Notes: generated by a model from the sequence alone, not told the origin. A stretch of 64,000 nt of DNA from Streptomyces uncialis (GCF_036250755.1 NZ_CP109583.1:2232001-2296000); one strand, 5' to 3'; positions 32,925 to 42,263 are shown, counted from the stretch's first letter. A program made the numbers and translations.

Positions 32925-33470
32925 GTGCACCGACGTATCGTCGCGCTGCTGACCACGGGGCTGCTGGCTCTCGCCGGGTGCGGGAGTCCGCAGGAGGAGA
33001 AGGCGAAGCTGCCGGATCTGGCGGGCAAGGGGCTCCATTCCGCGCAGGACCAGGCGAAGGAGGCCGGGTTCAGCCGTCTCACCTCGCACGACGCGCTGGG
33101 GCGCGGACGGCTCCAGGCACTCGACCGCAACTGGAAGGTGTGCGGCCAGAGTCCGGGGCCGGGGACGCATCCGAAGCGGACGAAGATCGATCTGGCGACG
33201 GTGAAGCTGGCGGAGAAGTGTCCGGCGAAGGACGGGGAGCTCCAGCGGACCCGGAGCACCCTGCTCGACTTCCGGGGCAAGTCGGTCCGGGCGGTACGGC
33301 AGTCCCTCGACAGTTCGGCGAGCGTCACCGTGAACGATCTGGGCGGGAAGGACCGTTCGGTGGTCGTGGAGTCCAACTGGAAGGTGTGCACGCAGAAACC
33401 GGCGCCGGGGAGCGCGTACGCGGGTGAGCCGGTGACGCTCGGCGTGGTGAAGTTCGGCGAGCGCTGCTGA
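32925..33470 (+). CDS. PASTA-domain lipoprotein
   Basis: 181 residues from GTG 32925 after AGGGGG. A signal with LLALAGC lipobox anchors it outside the membrane. Two similar PASTA-like units follow: PDLAGKGLHSAQDQAKEAGF with RNWKVCGQSPGPGT, and LDFRGKSVRAVRQSLDSS with SNWKVCTQKPAPGSA. Each contains a WKVC segment and a matching late Cys (KLAEKC, KFGERC), so a disulfide per unit is likely. PASTA units bind peptidoglycan stems or muropeptides. Confidence 0.88.
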   Translation: MHRRIVALLTTGLLALAGCGSPQEEKAKLPDLAGKGLHSAQDQAKEAGFSRLTSHDALGRGRLQALDRNWKVCGQSPGPGTHPKRTKIDLATVKLAEKCPAKDGELQRTRSTLLDFRGKSVRAVRQSLDSSASVTVNDLGGKDRSVVVESNWKVCTQKPAPGSAYAGEPVTLGVVKFGERC

Positions 33471-33573
33471 GGTCCGGCGAGCGCCGATCAGGTCCCGCGG
33501 GTCCCCGGCCGGTGCGCGGCCGGGGACCGTCATGGGTCGGGGGCCGGCGCGGTCGGCCGGGGACCCCGCCGGG

Positions 33574-34947
33574 TCAGTCGCGGGTGACGGCGACCGGTTC
33601 CTGCGGGGCGAGGCTGTCCATGAACGAGCTGACGGAGAACACGGCGCGGCCGGGGCCCGCCGGACCGTAGCCGGGCGGGGAGGTCAGCCCGAACTCGTCC
33701 ATCGTCGCGCGGTACGCCTCCAGCAGCCGGATGTGGTACTCCAGCGGCGCGCCCTGCGGGTTGGCCTTGCCGAGGGGGGTGGTCGGTTCGGGGCACCAGG
33801 TGGTGAACCGGGGGGTGATGCCGTGCGACATGAAGTAGCGCAGGCCCTCGGTGGTGGAGGCGATCGCCTCGTCCACGGTGGTGAAGCCGAAGGGCTCCGC
33901 CATCTCTACCCCGGCGACGAAGTTGGGGATGACGTTGCGGGCGCCGAACACGTCCGCCGAGTCGAGGACACGGCGGTGCCATTCGTCGCGGCCGACGTAA
34001 CGTTCCTTCCCGGGGCAGTACAGCTGGAACAGCCTGCGGTCCCACACCTCGTAGTTGGGGTGGTAGATCTGCACGCCGTAGTCCTTGAAGCGCTGGACGT
34101 CGTCCTTGGGCAGCGCCTGGGCGACGACCTTGCCGATCCAGCGGCCGGGGAAGCGCTCCTCGATGGCCTTGGCGTAGTGGCCGTAGAAGTCGGCCTCGTC
34201 GCGCCCGGCGATCTTCGAGGTGACGGCGCCGCCGGTGAGGGTGTACGCGGTGGACGTCCTGGCGGTGTCGTACTTGTCGATGATCTCCAGGGCCTCCAGC
34301 ACCTCGTCGACGTCCTTGACGCCGGTGTAGGGGCGGCCCGCGGCCTTCTGCTGGCGCCAGTTGTGGTTGATGTCGCAGTACTGGCACTCCTCCTTGGCGC
34401 CGAAGTACTGGCAGACCCGGAAGACCGTCAGATAGATGAGGTAGCCCCACTGGATGGTCGGGGCGACCTCCATCACGGACTTGCCGTTCGCGAGCTTGTG
34501 CCGGTAGTAGTCGGGCATCGGCGGCAGGCCCACATCGGCGATGCGGCGGCCGTCGAGGTACAGCCCGAGGACCCCGTCGTCACCGGCGGCGACCCGGTAC
34601 GGGGACGCCGGGTTGACCCGGACCGAGACCACCGTACGGCGCAGGTCGTAGGGGCCGCCGGTGAGCACGATCTCCTCGGGCGGGCGGCGCAGCGCGGCGG
34701 CGCCCAGCTCGGGGAGGGTGCCGTGGTCGAAGGAGAAGATGAAGTACGACTTCGGTTTGACGTCGCCGGTGGCCTCGTTGCCGGTGTCGCTGAGGGCGGA
34801 CTCGTCGAAGGCCATCCCGCCGCGCAGCAGGTCCTCCTTGAACACCGCCTCCCGGGGTACGTGCGGGAACCGTTCCAGCAGATCCTCGACCAGCGCGGTG
34901 CGTGGCACCGTGCCGTCCGCGGTGTCGGTGCTGTCGGTGGTACCCAT
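33574..34947 (-). CDS. Radical SAM protein with non-canonical CX8CX2C cluster motif
   Basis: 457 residues from ATG 34947, after AGGAG. The cluster motif is RVCQYFGAKEECQYCDI near residue 180, with eight residues between the first two Cys instead of three. YTLTGGAVTS (about 243) is the probable GGE-like SAM-binding site, and strand-end motifs of a partial TIM barrel follow (IGKVVAQAL, VQIYHPNYEVWDRRL, VIPNFVAGVEM, ITPRFTTWCPE). The 160-residue N-terminal domain is not one I recognise. A similar long-spaced motif is known for the arsinothricin enzyme ArsL (recalled as CX7CX2C), but I cannot show a closer link. It stands alone. Product unknown. Confidence 0.75.
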   Translation of the reverse strand: MGTTDSTDTADGTVPRTALVEDLLERFPHVPREAVFKEDLLRGGMAFDESALSDTGNEATGDVKPKSYFIFSFDHGTLPELGAAALRRPPEEIVLTGGPYDLRRTVVSVRVNPASPYRVAAGDDGVLGLYLDGRRIADVGLPPMPDYYRHKLANGKSVMEVAPTIQWGYLIYLTVFRVCQYFGAKEECQYCDINHNWRQQKAAGRPYTGVKDVDEVLEALEIIDKYDTARTSTAYTLTGGAVTSKIAGRDEADFYGHYAKAIEERFPGRWIGKVVAQALPKDDVQRFKDYGVQIYHPNYEVWDRRLFQLYCPGKERYVGRDEWHRRVLDSADVFGARNVIPNFVAGVEMAEPFGFTTVDEAIASTTEGLRYFMSHGITPRFTTWCPEPTTPLGKANPQGAPLEYHIRLLEAYRATMDEFGLTSPPGYGPAGPGRAVFSVSSFMDSLAPQEPVAVTRD

Positions 34948-35200
34948 CGTGTCTCCTCGCTCCCTGGCCGCGGACGGGTGCCGTGCACCGGGTCCGCGGC
35001 GCCGGTGCTCGCCGCTGTCCGTCTGCGTTCCGGTCCTCCACCGTATGCCCCCGCGCGCGGGGGACGGACCTGGGCCCGGGCCCAGGAGACCTACGACCTG
35101 CGACGTATCCCGTCCCGGTCGCGGCGGTCGCGGGGCCGACCGGGCGGCGCTGTCCGATTCGTTCAAGACCGGGGCGGCCGGAGGTGTCTACGCTCGCCCC

Positions 35201-35587
35201 ATGAACGTACGATTCGATCTTGTCAGTGTCGTGGTCTCCGACATGGCGGCATCCGTCGCCTTCTACCGCCGGCTCGGCCTGGCGTTCCCCGCCGGTTCCG
35301 AGACCGCTCCGCACGCGGAGGCCGAACTGCCCGGGGGCCTGCGCTTCGCGCTCGACACGGAGGAGACCATCCGGTCCTTCCTGCCCGGGTTCACCACGCC
35401 GTCCGGTGACGGCCGGGTGGGCCTCGCGTTCCTCTGCGAGGACGGGGTGGACGCCGTCTACGAGGAGTTGCTCGCCGCGGGGTACAAGGGCGAGCACCCG
35501 CCGTGGGACGCGCCCTGGGGGCAGCGTTACGCGCTGGTCCTGGACCCGGACGGCAACTCGGTGGACCTGTTCGCGCCGCTGGGCTGA
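35201..35587 (+). CDS. VOC-family (glyoxalase/dioxygenase fold) protein
   Basis: 128 residues from ATG 35201. Paired beta-alpha-beta-beta-beta modules are visible: VVVSDMAASVAFYRRLGLAF at the start and AGYKGEHPPWDAPWGQRYAL then LDPDGNSVDLFAPL at the end. The last Glu-type metal ligand of true glyoxalases is Asp here (SVDLF), and His ligands are sparse, so it may bind a ligand, such as a drug, instead of catalysing a reaction. Single gene. Confidence 0.85.
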   Translation: MNVRFDLVSVVVSDMAASVAFYRRLGLAFPAGSETAPHAEAELPGGLRFALDTEETIRSFLPGFTTPSGDGRVGLAFLCEDGVDAVYEELLAAGYKGEHPPWDAPWGQRYALVLDPDGNSVDLFAPLG

Positions 35588-35603
35588 CCGGGGGGCCGGT
35601 GGT

Positions 35604-36299
35604 TCAGGCGAGCAGACCGGTCAGCGGGGTGCCGGTGAGGGCGCGGGCCTCGCGGGCGAGGTGCGGCTGGTCGGCGTAGCCGCAGCGCACGGCGACCTCG
35701 GCGAGCGGCGCACCCGTCCGCGCGAGGTCCAGCGCCCGCTGGAAGCGCAGGACCCGGGCCAGGGTCTTGGGCCCGTACCCGAACACGTCGAGGGAGAGCC
35801 GGTGCAGGGCCCGCGCCCCGATCCCGGCCCCGTCCGCGACGGCCGCGACGCTGCGTCCGGCCCGCAGTCCCGCGACGATCCGTCCGACGAGCGGGTCGGT
35901 GCCCGCCGAGCGGCTCCACCCCTCCCCCGCGACAGCCTCCAGCTCACGCATCGGGTCGTCGGCCGCGTCCACCCGGCCGATGAGCGCGCGCACCAGCGGC
36001 CGGGGCCACAGCTCGGTGAGGTCGACCCGGCGGTCGCGCAGCACGCGGGCGGGCGTCCCGAGGACGGCCGGCGCGGTCCCGGGCGCGAAGCGGACGCCCA
36101 CGACACGGCGCACGTCACCGCCGCCGCCGTGCTGGGCGCGGGTGTCCGGTCCGGCGACGAAAAGACGCCCCTCGGTCCACAGCAGATCCATGCAGCCGTC
36201 GGGCAGCACCGGTGTCCGGCGCCCGCCCGCGCCGGGCGGCATGTCCCGGCTCCACACCACCGCCCCGGGCACCCGGGAGGCGCGTTCCACGTACCCCAT
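35604..36299 (-). CDS. AraC-family regulator (short, DUF6597-like N-terminus)
   Basis: 231 residues from ATG 36299. The N-terminal half (LPDGCMDLLWTEGRLFVAGP, GVRFAPGTAPAVLG) is the DUF6597-type domain common in actinobacterial AraC proteins. The C-terminal AraC pair of HTH motifs is SVAAVADGAGIGARALHRLS and PLAEVAVRCGYADQPHLARE. It starts 11 bp after another AraC gene on the same strand, an unusual tandem. Ligand and targets unknown. Confidence 0.87.
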   Translation of the reverse strand: MGYVERASRVPGAVVWSRDMPPGAGGRRTPVLPDGCMDLLWTEGRLFVAGPDTRAQHGGGGDVRRVVGVRFAPGTAPAVLGTPARVLRDRRVDLTELWPRPLVRALIGRVDAADDPMRELEAVAGEGWSRSAGTDPLVGRIVAGLRAGRSVAAVADGAGIGARALHRLSLDVFGYGPKTLARVLRFQRALDLARTGAPLAEVAVRCGYADQPHLAREARALTGTPLTGLLA

Positions 36300-36310
36300 G
36301 CGTACCAAGG

Positions 36311-37240
36311 CTACGGCGCCCGGTGCTCCTGCGGGCTCACCCCGTACACCCGCTTGAAGGCGCTGGACAGGGCGAACGCGCTGCCGTAGCCCACCTGGCG
36401 GGCTATCGCGCCGATGGTCAGGTCGGTGTCCCGCAGCAGATCGGCGCAGAGCGCGAGCCGCCAGCCGGTGAGGTACGCCATCGGGGGCTCGCCGACGAGG
36501 TCCGTGAAGCGGCGGGCGAGGGCCGCCCGGGAGACTCCGGCCTTGGCGGCGAGCGAGGCGACGGTCCAGGGGTGCGCGGGATCGTCCTGGAGCAGCCGCA
36601 GGGCGCGTCCGACGACGGGGTCGGCCAGGGCGAGGTACCACGCGGGCGCCTCGGCCTCCGGGCGGGAGAACCAGGCCCGCAGCGCCTGGATGGCGATCAG
36701 GTCGAGCAGCCGGTCGAGGACGACGTCCTGGCCGGGTTCCTCACGGTCCATCTCCTGGGCGAGCAGCGGCAGCAGCGCGTGGTCCCAGCTCCCGGCGGTG
36801 AGGGTGAGCAGCGGGGGCAGCGCTTCGAGGAGACGTCCGCTGATCTCGCCGCGCAGCTGGTACGTCCCGATGAGCAGCGACACCGCCCCGTCGGCCCGTT
36901 CGCCCCAGTTGCGCGAACCCAGGTCGAGCGCGCCGCCGAGGAGTACGCCGTCGGGGGTCGCGCAGACCTCTCCGGGCAGGCAGTGGACGCGGGGCGCGGT
37001 CGCGGGGTCGTCGGCGCAGGTGTACGGGTCGGGGCCGCGGGCGATGGCGATGTCACCGGGGCCGATACGGACGGTGGCGCCGGACTCGGGGACGATGTAC
37101 GCCTCGCCGCGGAGCATGACCATCAGGGACAGCGGCGCGCGGTCCTCGACCCGGACCGACCAGGGCGGGTCGAAGCAGGCGCGGATCAGGAAGGCGCCAC
37201 GCGCGCGTGGGCCTTCCAGCAGACCGGCGAGGGCGTCCAT
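36311..37240 (-). CDS. AraC-family regulator with cupin-type sensor
   Basis: 309 residues from ATG 37240. A cupin_6-like N-terminal domain (LSLMVMLRGEAYIVPESGAT, IGPGDIAIARGPDPYTCADD) is followed by helices and the AraC DNA-binding domain (WTVASLAAKAGVSRAALARR, TIGAIARQVGYGSAFALSSA, with AFKRVYGVSP). Homologues often repress or activate a neighbouring redox enzyme gene. No such gene is beside it except the VOC protein. The next AraC gene starts 11 bp later. Confidence 0.9.
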   Translation of the reverse strand: MDALAGLLEGPRARGAFLIRACFDPPWSVRVEDRAPLSLMVMLRGEAYIVPESGATVRIGPGDIAIARGPDPYTCADDPATAPRVHCLPGEVCATPDGVLLGGALDLGSRNWGERADGAVSLLIGTYQLRGEISGRLLEALPPLLTLTAGSWDHALLPLLAQEMDREEPGQDVVLDRLLDLIAIQALRAWFSRPEAEAPAWYLALADPVVGRALRLLQDDPAHPWTVASLAAKAGVSRAALARRFTDLVGEPPMAYLTGWRLALCADLLRDTDLTIGAIARQVGYGSAFALSSAFKRVYGVSPQEHRAP

Positions 37241-37354
37241 GGCGGTCAGCGTAGCCGCGGCACCCCGGGCCCCGGAACCGGGTTCCCGCACCTGGGCCGA
37301 CCGGTACGGGACGGGTGCCGGTGCGGGTACTCGCGCGGGTGCGGGCGTGACGGG

Positions 37355-38869
37355 TCAGGGGCGGTGGTCGTCGCGGCGGTGGCGTCCCGCCGGGCTGCCG
37401 GGGGGACGGGCCGTGCCGCCGCCCCACACGTCCTCGCCGTTCTCGGTCTCGGTGACCCACCAGCCGCCCTGACCGCCCTGGACGGCGGCGCCCTCAGTAC
37501 TCCCCGCGGGCCCGGGGCCGACCGCCCAGCCGTTGGCCACGCCCCTGCCGTTCGTCCCATTCAGGCCGTGGGCACCGCTCCCACCCTGGGCGCCGTTCAT
37601 CTCGCGGGTGCCGTCGGCGGGTGGTGGCTTCCCGGGGCCGCCCTCGGCGGTGGGGTCCTCGTCGGGGCGGCCGGGGTCGGCGCCGCGGCGCAGATGGTGA
37701 CGGAGCCGGGAGCCCACGTCCTCCGGCGGCAGGAACCTCGACCAGCGCTCGGGGAACTCGGACGGCATCCCGGGTTCGTCCGAGTAGTCGGCGTAGTCCG
37801 CGTCGTCGGAGAAGCCCGTCGGCGCGGGCTCGCCGAGGTCGGGGAAGACGGAGTACTCCTCGCCGCCGTGCCGTCGCCAGGCGGCGGCGCGGGCGACGTA
37901 CTCCGCGATCTGCGCCTGCCGCGCCCGCTCCTGCGCGGCGCGGGCCGCGGCGGTGGCGACGGACGGCCAGACCCGGTCGATCGCGGCGTTCACCGCGGCG
38001 CCCACGAGGACCGCGAACGCGGAGACACCGATCCACAGCAGCACCGCGACGGGCGCGGCGAGCGAGCCGTAGATGGTGGGGCCCTCGACGGTGTTCGTCA
38101 GATAGATACGGAGCAGGAAGCTGCCGAGCACCCACATGGCGAGGGCGACGAGCGCGCCGGGCACGTCCTCGACCCAGGGCGAGCGGACGGGTACGGACAC
38201 GTGGTAGAGCGTGGTCAGGAAGGCCACGGACAGCACGATGACGACCGGCCAGTAGAACACCTGGACGACCGTCGCGGACCAGGGCACCACCTTCACCACC
38301 GCGTCCGGCCCGGCGACCATCAGCGGCAGCGCCACCGAACCGATCAGCAGGGCCACCAGGAACAGCAGGAAGGACAGGAGCCGGGTCCTGACGATGCCCC
38401 GGGCGCCGTCGAGGCCGTACATGACGGTGATGGTGTCGATGAAGACGTTCACCGCGCGGGAGCCGGACCACAGGGCGAACAGGAACCCCAGCGAGATGAT
38501 GTCGGGCCTGCCGCCCTTCATCACGTCCTCCAGGATGGGTTGGGCGATCTCGCTGACGCCCTTGTCCGAGAGGACCGTTCGGGACGCCTCCAGGAGATTG
38601 GCCTCCACGCTGGCGATGGTGGAGGCGCCGGTCCAGGAGTCGACGTAGCCGAGCAGTCCGATGAGGCTCAGCAGCAGCGGCGGCACCGACAGCAGGGTGA
38701 AGAACGCGGCCTCCGCCGCGAGGCCGAGAATCCGGTACTCGATGCACGAGTTGACGGTGTCCTTGAGCAGCAACCAGGTGGTCCTGCGTTTGGAGACGTC
38801 CCGGTAGAGGGCTCGGGCCCGATGAAGACGACCGGCTGGCCGGTCAGGTGTTTCTTTTGCCTGCTGCAC
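37355..38869 (-). CDS. YihY/BrkB-family inner-membrane protein
   Basis: 504 residues from GTG 38869. Six membrane helices occupy about residues 45-320, with the YihY signatures AAEAAFFTLLSVPPLLLSLI, LFALWSGSRAVNVFIDTI and VEGPTIYGSLAAPVAVLLWI. The C-terminal 180 residues are polar, Gly/Pro-rich and acidic, longer than in most homologues. Function of the family is unsettled. Its start is only 17 bp from the start of the divergent acyl-CoA dehydrogenase. Confidence 0.88.
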   Translation of the reverse strand: MQQAKETPDRPAGRLHRARALYRDVSKRRTTWLLLKDTVNSCIEYRILGLAAEAAFFTLLSVPPLLLSLIGLLGYVDSWTGASTIASVEANLLEASRTVLSDKGVSEIAQPILEDVMKGGRPDIISLGFLFALWSGSRAVNVFIDTITVMYGLDGARGIVRTRLLSFLLFLVALLIGSVALPLMVAGPDAVVKVVPWSATVVQVFYWPVVIVLSVAFLTTLYHVSVPVRSPWVEDVPGALVALAMWVLGSFLLRIYLTNTVEGPTIYGSLAAPVAVLLWIGVSAFAVLVGAAVNAAIDRVWPSVATAAARAAQERARQAQIAEYVARAAAWRRHGGEEYSVFPDLGEPAPTGFSDDADYADYSDEPGMPSEFPERWSRFLPPEDVGSRLRHHLRRGADPGRPDEDPTAEGGPGKPPPADGTREMNGAQGGSGAHGLNGTNGRGVANGWAVGPGPAGSTEGAAVQGGQGGWWVTETENGEDVWGGGTARPPGSPAGRHRRDDHRP

Positions 38870-38886
38870 GTCCTTACCGTATCGGC

Positions 38887-40539
38887 ATGGCAGCGAGCAC
38901 CCACACAGTGACCAACCAGTCCCCGCCCCTGACGGGGTACGACGTTTTCGCCGCCGACCGGGCCCTGTCGGAGGCGGTGGCGCGGCATCTCGACCCGGTG
39001 CTCCTGCCGGTGGCGGCGGCCGAGTTGTCGGTGCTCGGGGAGGCCGCCGGGTCGGCGCAGGCGCAGGAGTGGGGTGCCCAGGCGAACGAGAACCCGCCGA
39101 AGCTGCGGACCCATGACCGCTACGGCCACCGGATCGACGAGGTCGACTTCCATCCGGCCTGGCACCGGGTGCTCGGCAAGGGGGTCGGGGCGGGGCTGAC
39201 AGCCGCGTGGGCGACCCCGGGCGGGCATGTGCGGCGGGCGGCCGGATTCATGGTCTGGTCGCAGGTCGAGGCGGGGCACGGCTGCCCGCTGTCGATGACC
39301 CACGCGGCGGTGCCCGCGCTGCGCGCCGAGCCGGAGCTGGCGGCCGAGTGGGAGCCCCGGCTCACCTCCCGGGTGTACGAGGCGGGGCTGCGTCCGGCGG
39401 CGTCGAAGGCGGGGGCACTGCTCGGGATGGGGATGACCGAGAAGCAGGGCGGCAGTGACGTCCGGGGGAACTCGACGGTCGCGCGGGCGCTCGCCGCGGA
39501 CGGCGAGTACGCGCTGACCGGTCACAAATGGTTCTGTTCGGCGCCGATGTCGGACGGTTTCCTGGTGCTGGCGCGGGCGGCGGACGGGCTGACGTGCTTC
39601 CTGGTGCCACGGGTGCTGGGGGACGGTTCACGGAACGTGTTCGCGATCCAGCGGCTCAAGGACAAGCTGGGCAACCGGTCGAACGCGTCCGCCGAGGTCG
39701 AGTTCGACGGGACCTGGGCGCGGCGGGTGGGGCCGGAGGGGCGCGGGGTGCGCACCCTCGTGGAGATGGTGGCGGCGACCCGGCTGGACTGCGTCCTCGG
39801 TTCGGCGGCGCTGATGCGGCAGGCGGTCGCGCAGGCGGTGCACCACGCGACGCACCGGGAGGCGTTCGGCGGGCCGCTGATCGACAAGCCGCTGATGCGC
39901 AATGTGCTGGCCGATCTGGCGCTGGAGTCGGAGGCGGCGACGACGCTGGCGCTGCGGCTGGCGGCGGCCTGCGACGCGGCGGAGGCGGCGGACGGCTCCG
40001 GGGAGTCGGAGCGGGCGTTCCTGCGGCTCGCGGTGCCCGTCGCCAAGTACTGGGTGACCAAGCGCTGCACCCCGCTGGTGGTGGAGGCGCTGGAGTGCCT
40101 GGGCGGCAACGGGTACGTGGAGGAGTCCGGGATGCCGAGGCTGCTGCGCGAGTCGCCGCTGAACTCCGTCTGGGAGGGCTCGGGCAATGTGCAGGCGCTG
40201 GACGTGCTGCGGGCGCTGCAACGCGAACCGTCGGCGCTCAACGCGTTCCTGGTGGAGGTGGGACGGGCGCGGGGCGCCGACCACCGGCTGGACCGGGCCG
40301 TGAGGGACCTGCTGACGGAGCTGGCGGACCTGAGCGGGCTGGAGGCGCGGGCGCGGCGGGTGGTGGAGCGGATGGCCCTGGTGCTGACCGGTTCGCTGCT
40401 GGTGCGGTTCGCACCGGCGGAGGTCGCGGACGCGTTCTGCTCCTCACGGCTGGGCGGCGACTGGGGCCACGCGTTCGGCACCCTCGCGCACACCCTGGAC
40501 CTGGGGTCGGTGGTGGAGCGGGCCCGTCCCGTGGCGTAG
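38887..40539 (+). CDS. AidB-like acyl-CoA dehydrogenase
   Basis: 550 residues from ATG 38887. It has the AidB-type N-terminal extension (NQSPPLTGYDVFAADRALSE), the FAD site MTEKQGGSDVRGNSTVA (AidB signature), YALTGHKWFCSAPMSDGFLV, RLKDKLGNRSNASAEVEFDG, and the C-terminal LGGNGYVEESGMPRLLRESP with VWEGSGNVQALDVLRAL. In E. coli AidB is part of the Ada response and binds DNA; here an Ada-AlkA gene lies 8 kb away. Catalysis on short acyl-CoA is possible but weak in known AidB proteins. Confidence 0.92.
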   Translation: MAASTHTVTNQSPPLTGYDVFAADRALSEAVARHLDPVLLPVAAAELSVLGEAAGSAQAQEWGAQANENPPKLRTHDRYGHRIDEVDFHPAWHRVLGKGVGAGLTAAWATPGGHVRRAAGFMVWSQVEAGHGCPLSMTHAAVPALRAEPELAAEWEPRLTSRVYEAGLRPAASKAGALLGMGMTEKQGGSDVRGNSTVARALAADGEYALTGHKWFCSAPMSDGFLVLARAADGLTCFLVPRVLGDGSRNVFAIQRLKDKLGNRSNASAEVEFDGTWARRVGPEGRGVRTLVEMVAATRLDCVLGSAALMRQAVAQAVHHATHREAFGGPLIDKPLMRNVLADLALESEAATTLALRLAAACDAAEAADGSGESERAFLRLAVPVAKYWVTKRCTPLVVEALECLGGNGYVEESGMPRLLRESPLNSVWEGSGNVQALDVLRALQREPSALNAFLVEVGRARGADHRLDRAVRDLLTELADLSGLEARARRVVERMALVLTGSLLVRFAPAEVADAFCSSRLGGDWGHAFGTLAHTLDLGSVVERARPVA

Positions 40540-40942
40540 GGGGACGCGCGGGCGGGAGCGCCGGAAGAGGGGAGCGCCGGAAGGCGTGCGGGCCCGGTGG
40601 ATTCGCGGCCGGGCGGGGTGCGGCTCCGGCGGGATCGCGCGTGGCCGACGGCCACGGGCCCGGCGGGTGCGCGGCCGGGCGGTACGTACGGTCGCGGGGG
40701 TGGTGCCGCGCCGACACGGCGCCACCCCCGCACCCGGCCCCGTGAACGGAGCGCGCGCCGAACGAGCGGCGCCGTGCTCAGCTTTGAACAACGTTCGACG
40801 GTCCGCCAGAGTTGCACAGGGTTGCAACGGAAGCGCACGGTCCGTGTGCCCGGACCATGTATGGGGGCACCATGGGTACGGGGGAGCCCGCTCCCGGATG
40901 GCGGTACGCGCGGGCGGTGCGTGAATCGGGGAGGCTTTTGTG
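40540..40942. promoter_or_regulatory. Gap before the GAF regulator with a TTGCA palindrome
   Basis: No gene is supported. 40812-40827 is TTGCACAGGGTTGCAA: TTGCA and its complement TGCAA separated by six bases. GAAC-AAC-GTTC at 40786-40796 is a second small palindrome. Both sit 115-160 bp before ATG 40943 and may bind that gene's own regulator. Confidence 0.4.
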
Positions 40943-42217
40943 ATGCCGTCAGCCATGGACGTGGCCAGGCTCGCCGCCATGGACGCGGAGCGGGCGGCCG
41001 GACTGCTCAAGGAGATCCGGGCGGCGACCCTGGCGGGCCGGCGGGCCGGCCCGCCGCCGCGCGCGGTGATCAACGAGTCCTGGATACGGGCGGTGCGTGA
41101 CGGTCTCGATCCGGAGCAGTGCTGTGTGGGCGATCTGCTGAGCCTGGAGGAGCTGGCCGAGCGGCGTCAGCGCTCACCGCTGGCCGAGGTGCTGCCCCTG
41201 GTGAGGGAGTCGCTCGCGCCGGTCACCGACGAGGCGCAGTCGATCATGGCGATCTGTGACGCGGAGGGCCGGGTGCTGTGGCGGGAGGGGCATCCGGCGG
41301 TGCTGCGGAAGGCGGATCTGCTCGGCTTCGAGCCGGGCGCCGACTGGAGCGAGCGGGCGGTCGGGACCAACGGGGTGGGGACGCCGCTGGTGATCCGGCG
41401 GCCGGTGCGGGTCCACTCCGCCGAGCACTTCGTCCGCGCGCAGCACCCCTGGACGTGCGCGGGCGCGCCGATCACCGATCCGCGGGACGGGCGGCTGCTC
41501 GGCGGGATCGATGTGAGCGGCCCGCACGAGACCCAGCATCCGGCGACGCAGGCCTTGGTGGCGTCCGTGGCGAAGCTGGCCGAGGCGTGGCTGAGGGAAC
41601 GCCATCTGACCGGGCTGGACCGGCTGCGGTCGGTGGCGGCGCCGGTGCTGGCGCGGGTCGGCGGGCGGGCGCTCGCGGTCGACCGGGACGGCTGGACGGC
41701 CGGGGTGACGGGGATGCCGCCGGTGGACCGGGTGGCGCTGCCCCGGGGGCTCGCCCAGGGACGGGCGTGGCTGCCGTCGCTCGGTGACTGCCGGGTGGAG
41801 ATGCTGCCCGGGGGATGGCTGCTGCGGATCGAGGAGCCGCGTGAAGCGGCCGCTACGCGCGTCTTCCTGGATGTCTCCGGGACCCGGCGGTCGTTCGTGA
41901 CGGTGTCCGGCGGGGCGGGCGACTGGACCCATGAACTGACGCCAAGGCACGCCGAGTTGCTGTACCTGCTCGCCGTGCACCGCCCCGGGCGCAGCGCCTC
42001 CGAACTGGCCGAGGCACTGTTCGGCGACCCGGGCCGCACGGTGACCGTCCGGGCCGAGGTGTCACGGATACGGAGGTACCTGGGCGGGCTGCTGGAGCAC
42101 CGGCCGTACCGGTTCCGGGAGGACGCGGTGGTGGAGGTCGCCCGCCCGGAGCGGGGGTGCGACCTGCTCCCCCATTCGTCGGCCCCGTCGATCCGGGGCG
42201 GGCCGGAGGCGGGGTGA
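40943..42217 (+). CDS. GAF-domain transcriptional regulator (AcoR-like N-terminus, winged-helix C-terminus)
   Basis: 424 residues from ATG 40943 (GTG 40940 is adjacent). An AcoR-like N-terminus (PRAVINESWIRAVRDGLDPE) is followed by a GAF sensor (SIMAICDAEGRVLWREGHPA, GADWSERAVGTNGVGTPLVI, EHFVRAQHPWTCAGAPITDP), as in sigma-54 activators, but there is no AAA domain. The C-terminal 100 residues end in a winged helix (ELTPRHAELLYLLAVHRPGR, VTVRAEVSRIRRYLGGLL). This class in Streptomyces often sits near aldehyde dehydrogenase genes; none is here. Confidence 0.87.
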   Translation: MPSAMDVARLAAMDAERAAGLLKEIRAATLAGRRAGPPPRAVINESWIRAVRDGLDPEQCCVGDLLSLEELAERRQRSPLAEVLPLVRESLAPVTDEAQSIMAICDAEGRVLWREGHPAVLRKADLLGFEPGADWSERAVGTNGVGTPLVIRRPVRVHSAEHFVRAQHPWTCAGAPITDPRDGRLLGGIDVSGPHETQHPATQALVASVAKLAEAWLRERHLTGLDRLRSVAAPVLARVGGRALAVDRDGWTAGVTGMPPVDRVALPRGLAQGRAWLPSLGDCRVEMLPGGWLLRIEEPREAAATRVFLDVSGTRRSFVTVSGGAGDWTHELTPRHAELLYLLAVHRPGRSASELAEALFGDPGRTVTVRAEVSRIRRYLGGLLEHRPYRFREDAVVEVARPERGCDLLPHSSAPSIRGGPEAG

Positions 42218-42263
42218 CGGCTGCCATGTCCGCCATCGGCGCGGATACGGCACACGGCTACCG

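Noticed and set aside
33532..35409. A 625-codon plus-strand frame
   Set aside because: Antisense to the radical SAM gene, low-complexity composition, no family.
36212..38911. An 899-codon plus-strand frame
   Set aside because: Antisense to two AraC genes and the YihY gene; composition is a frame shadow.
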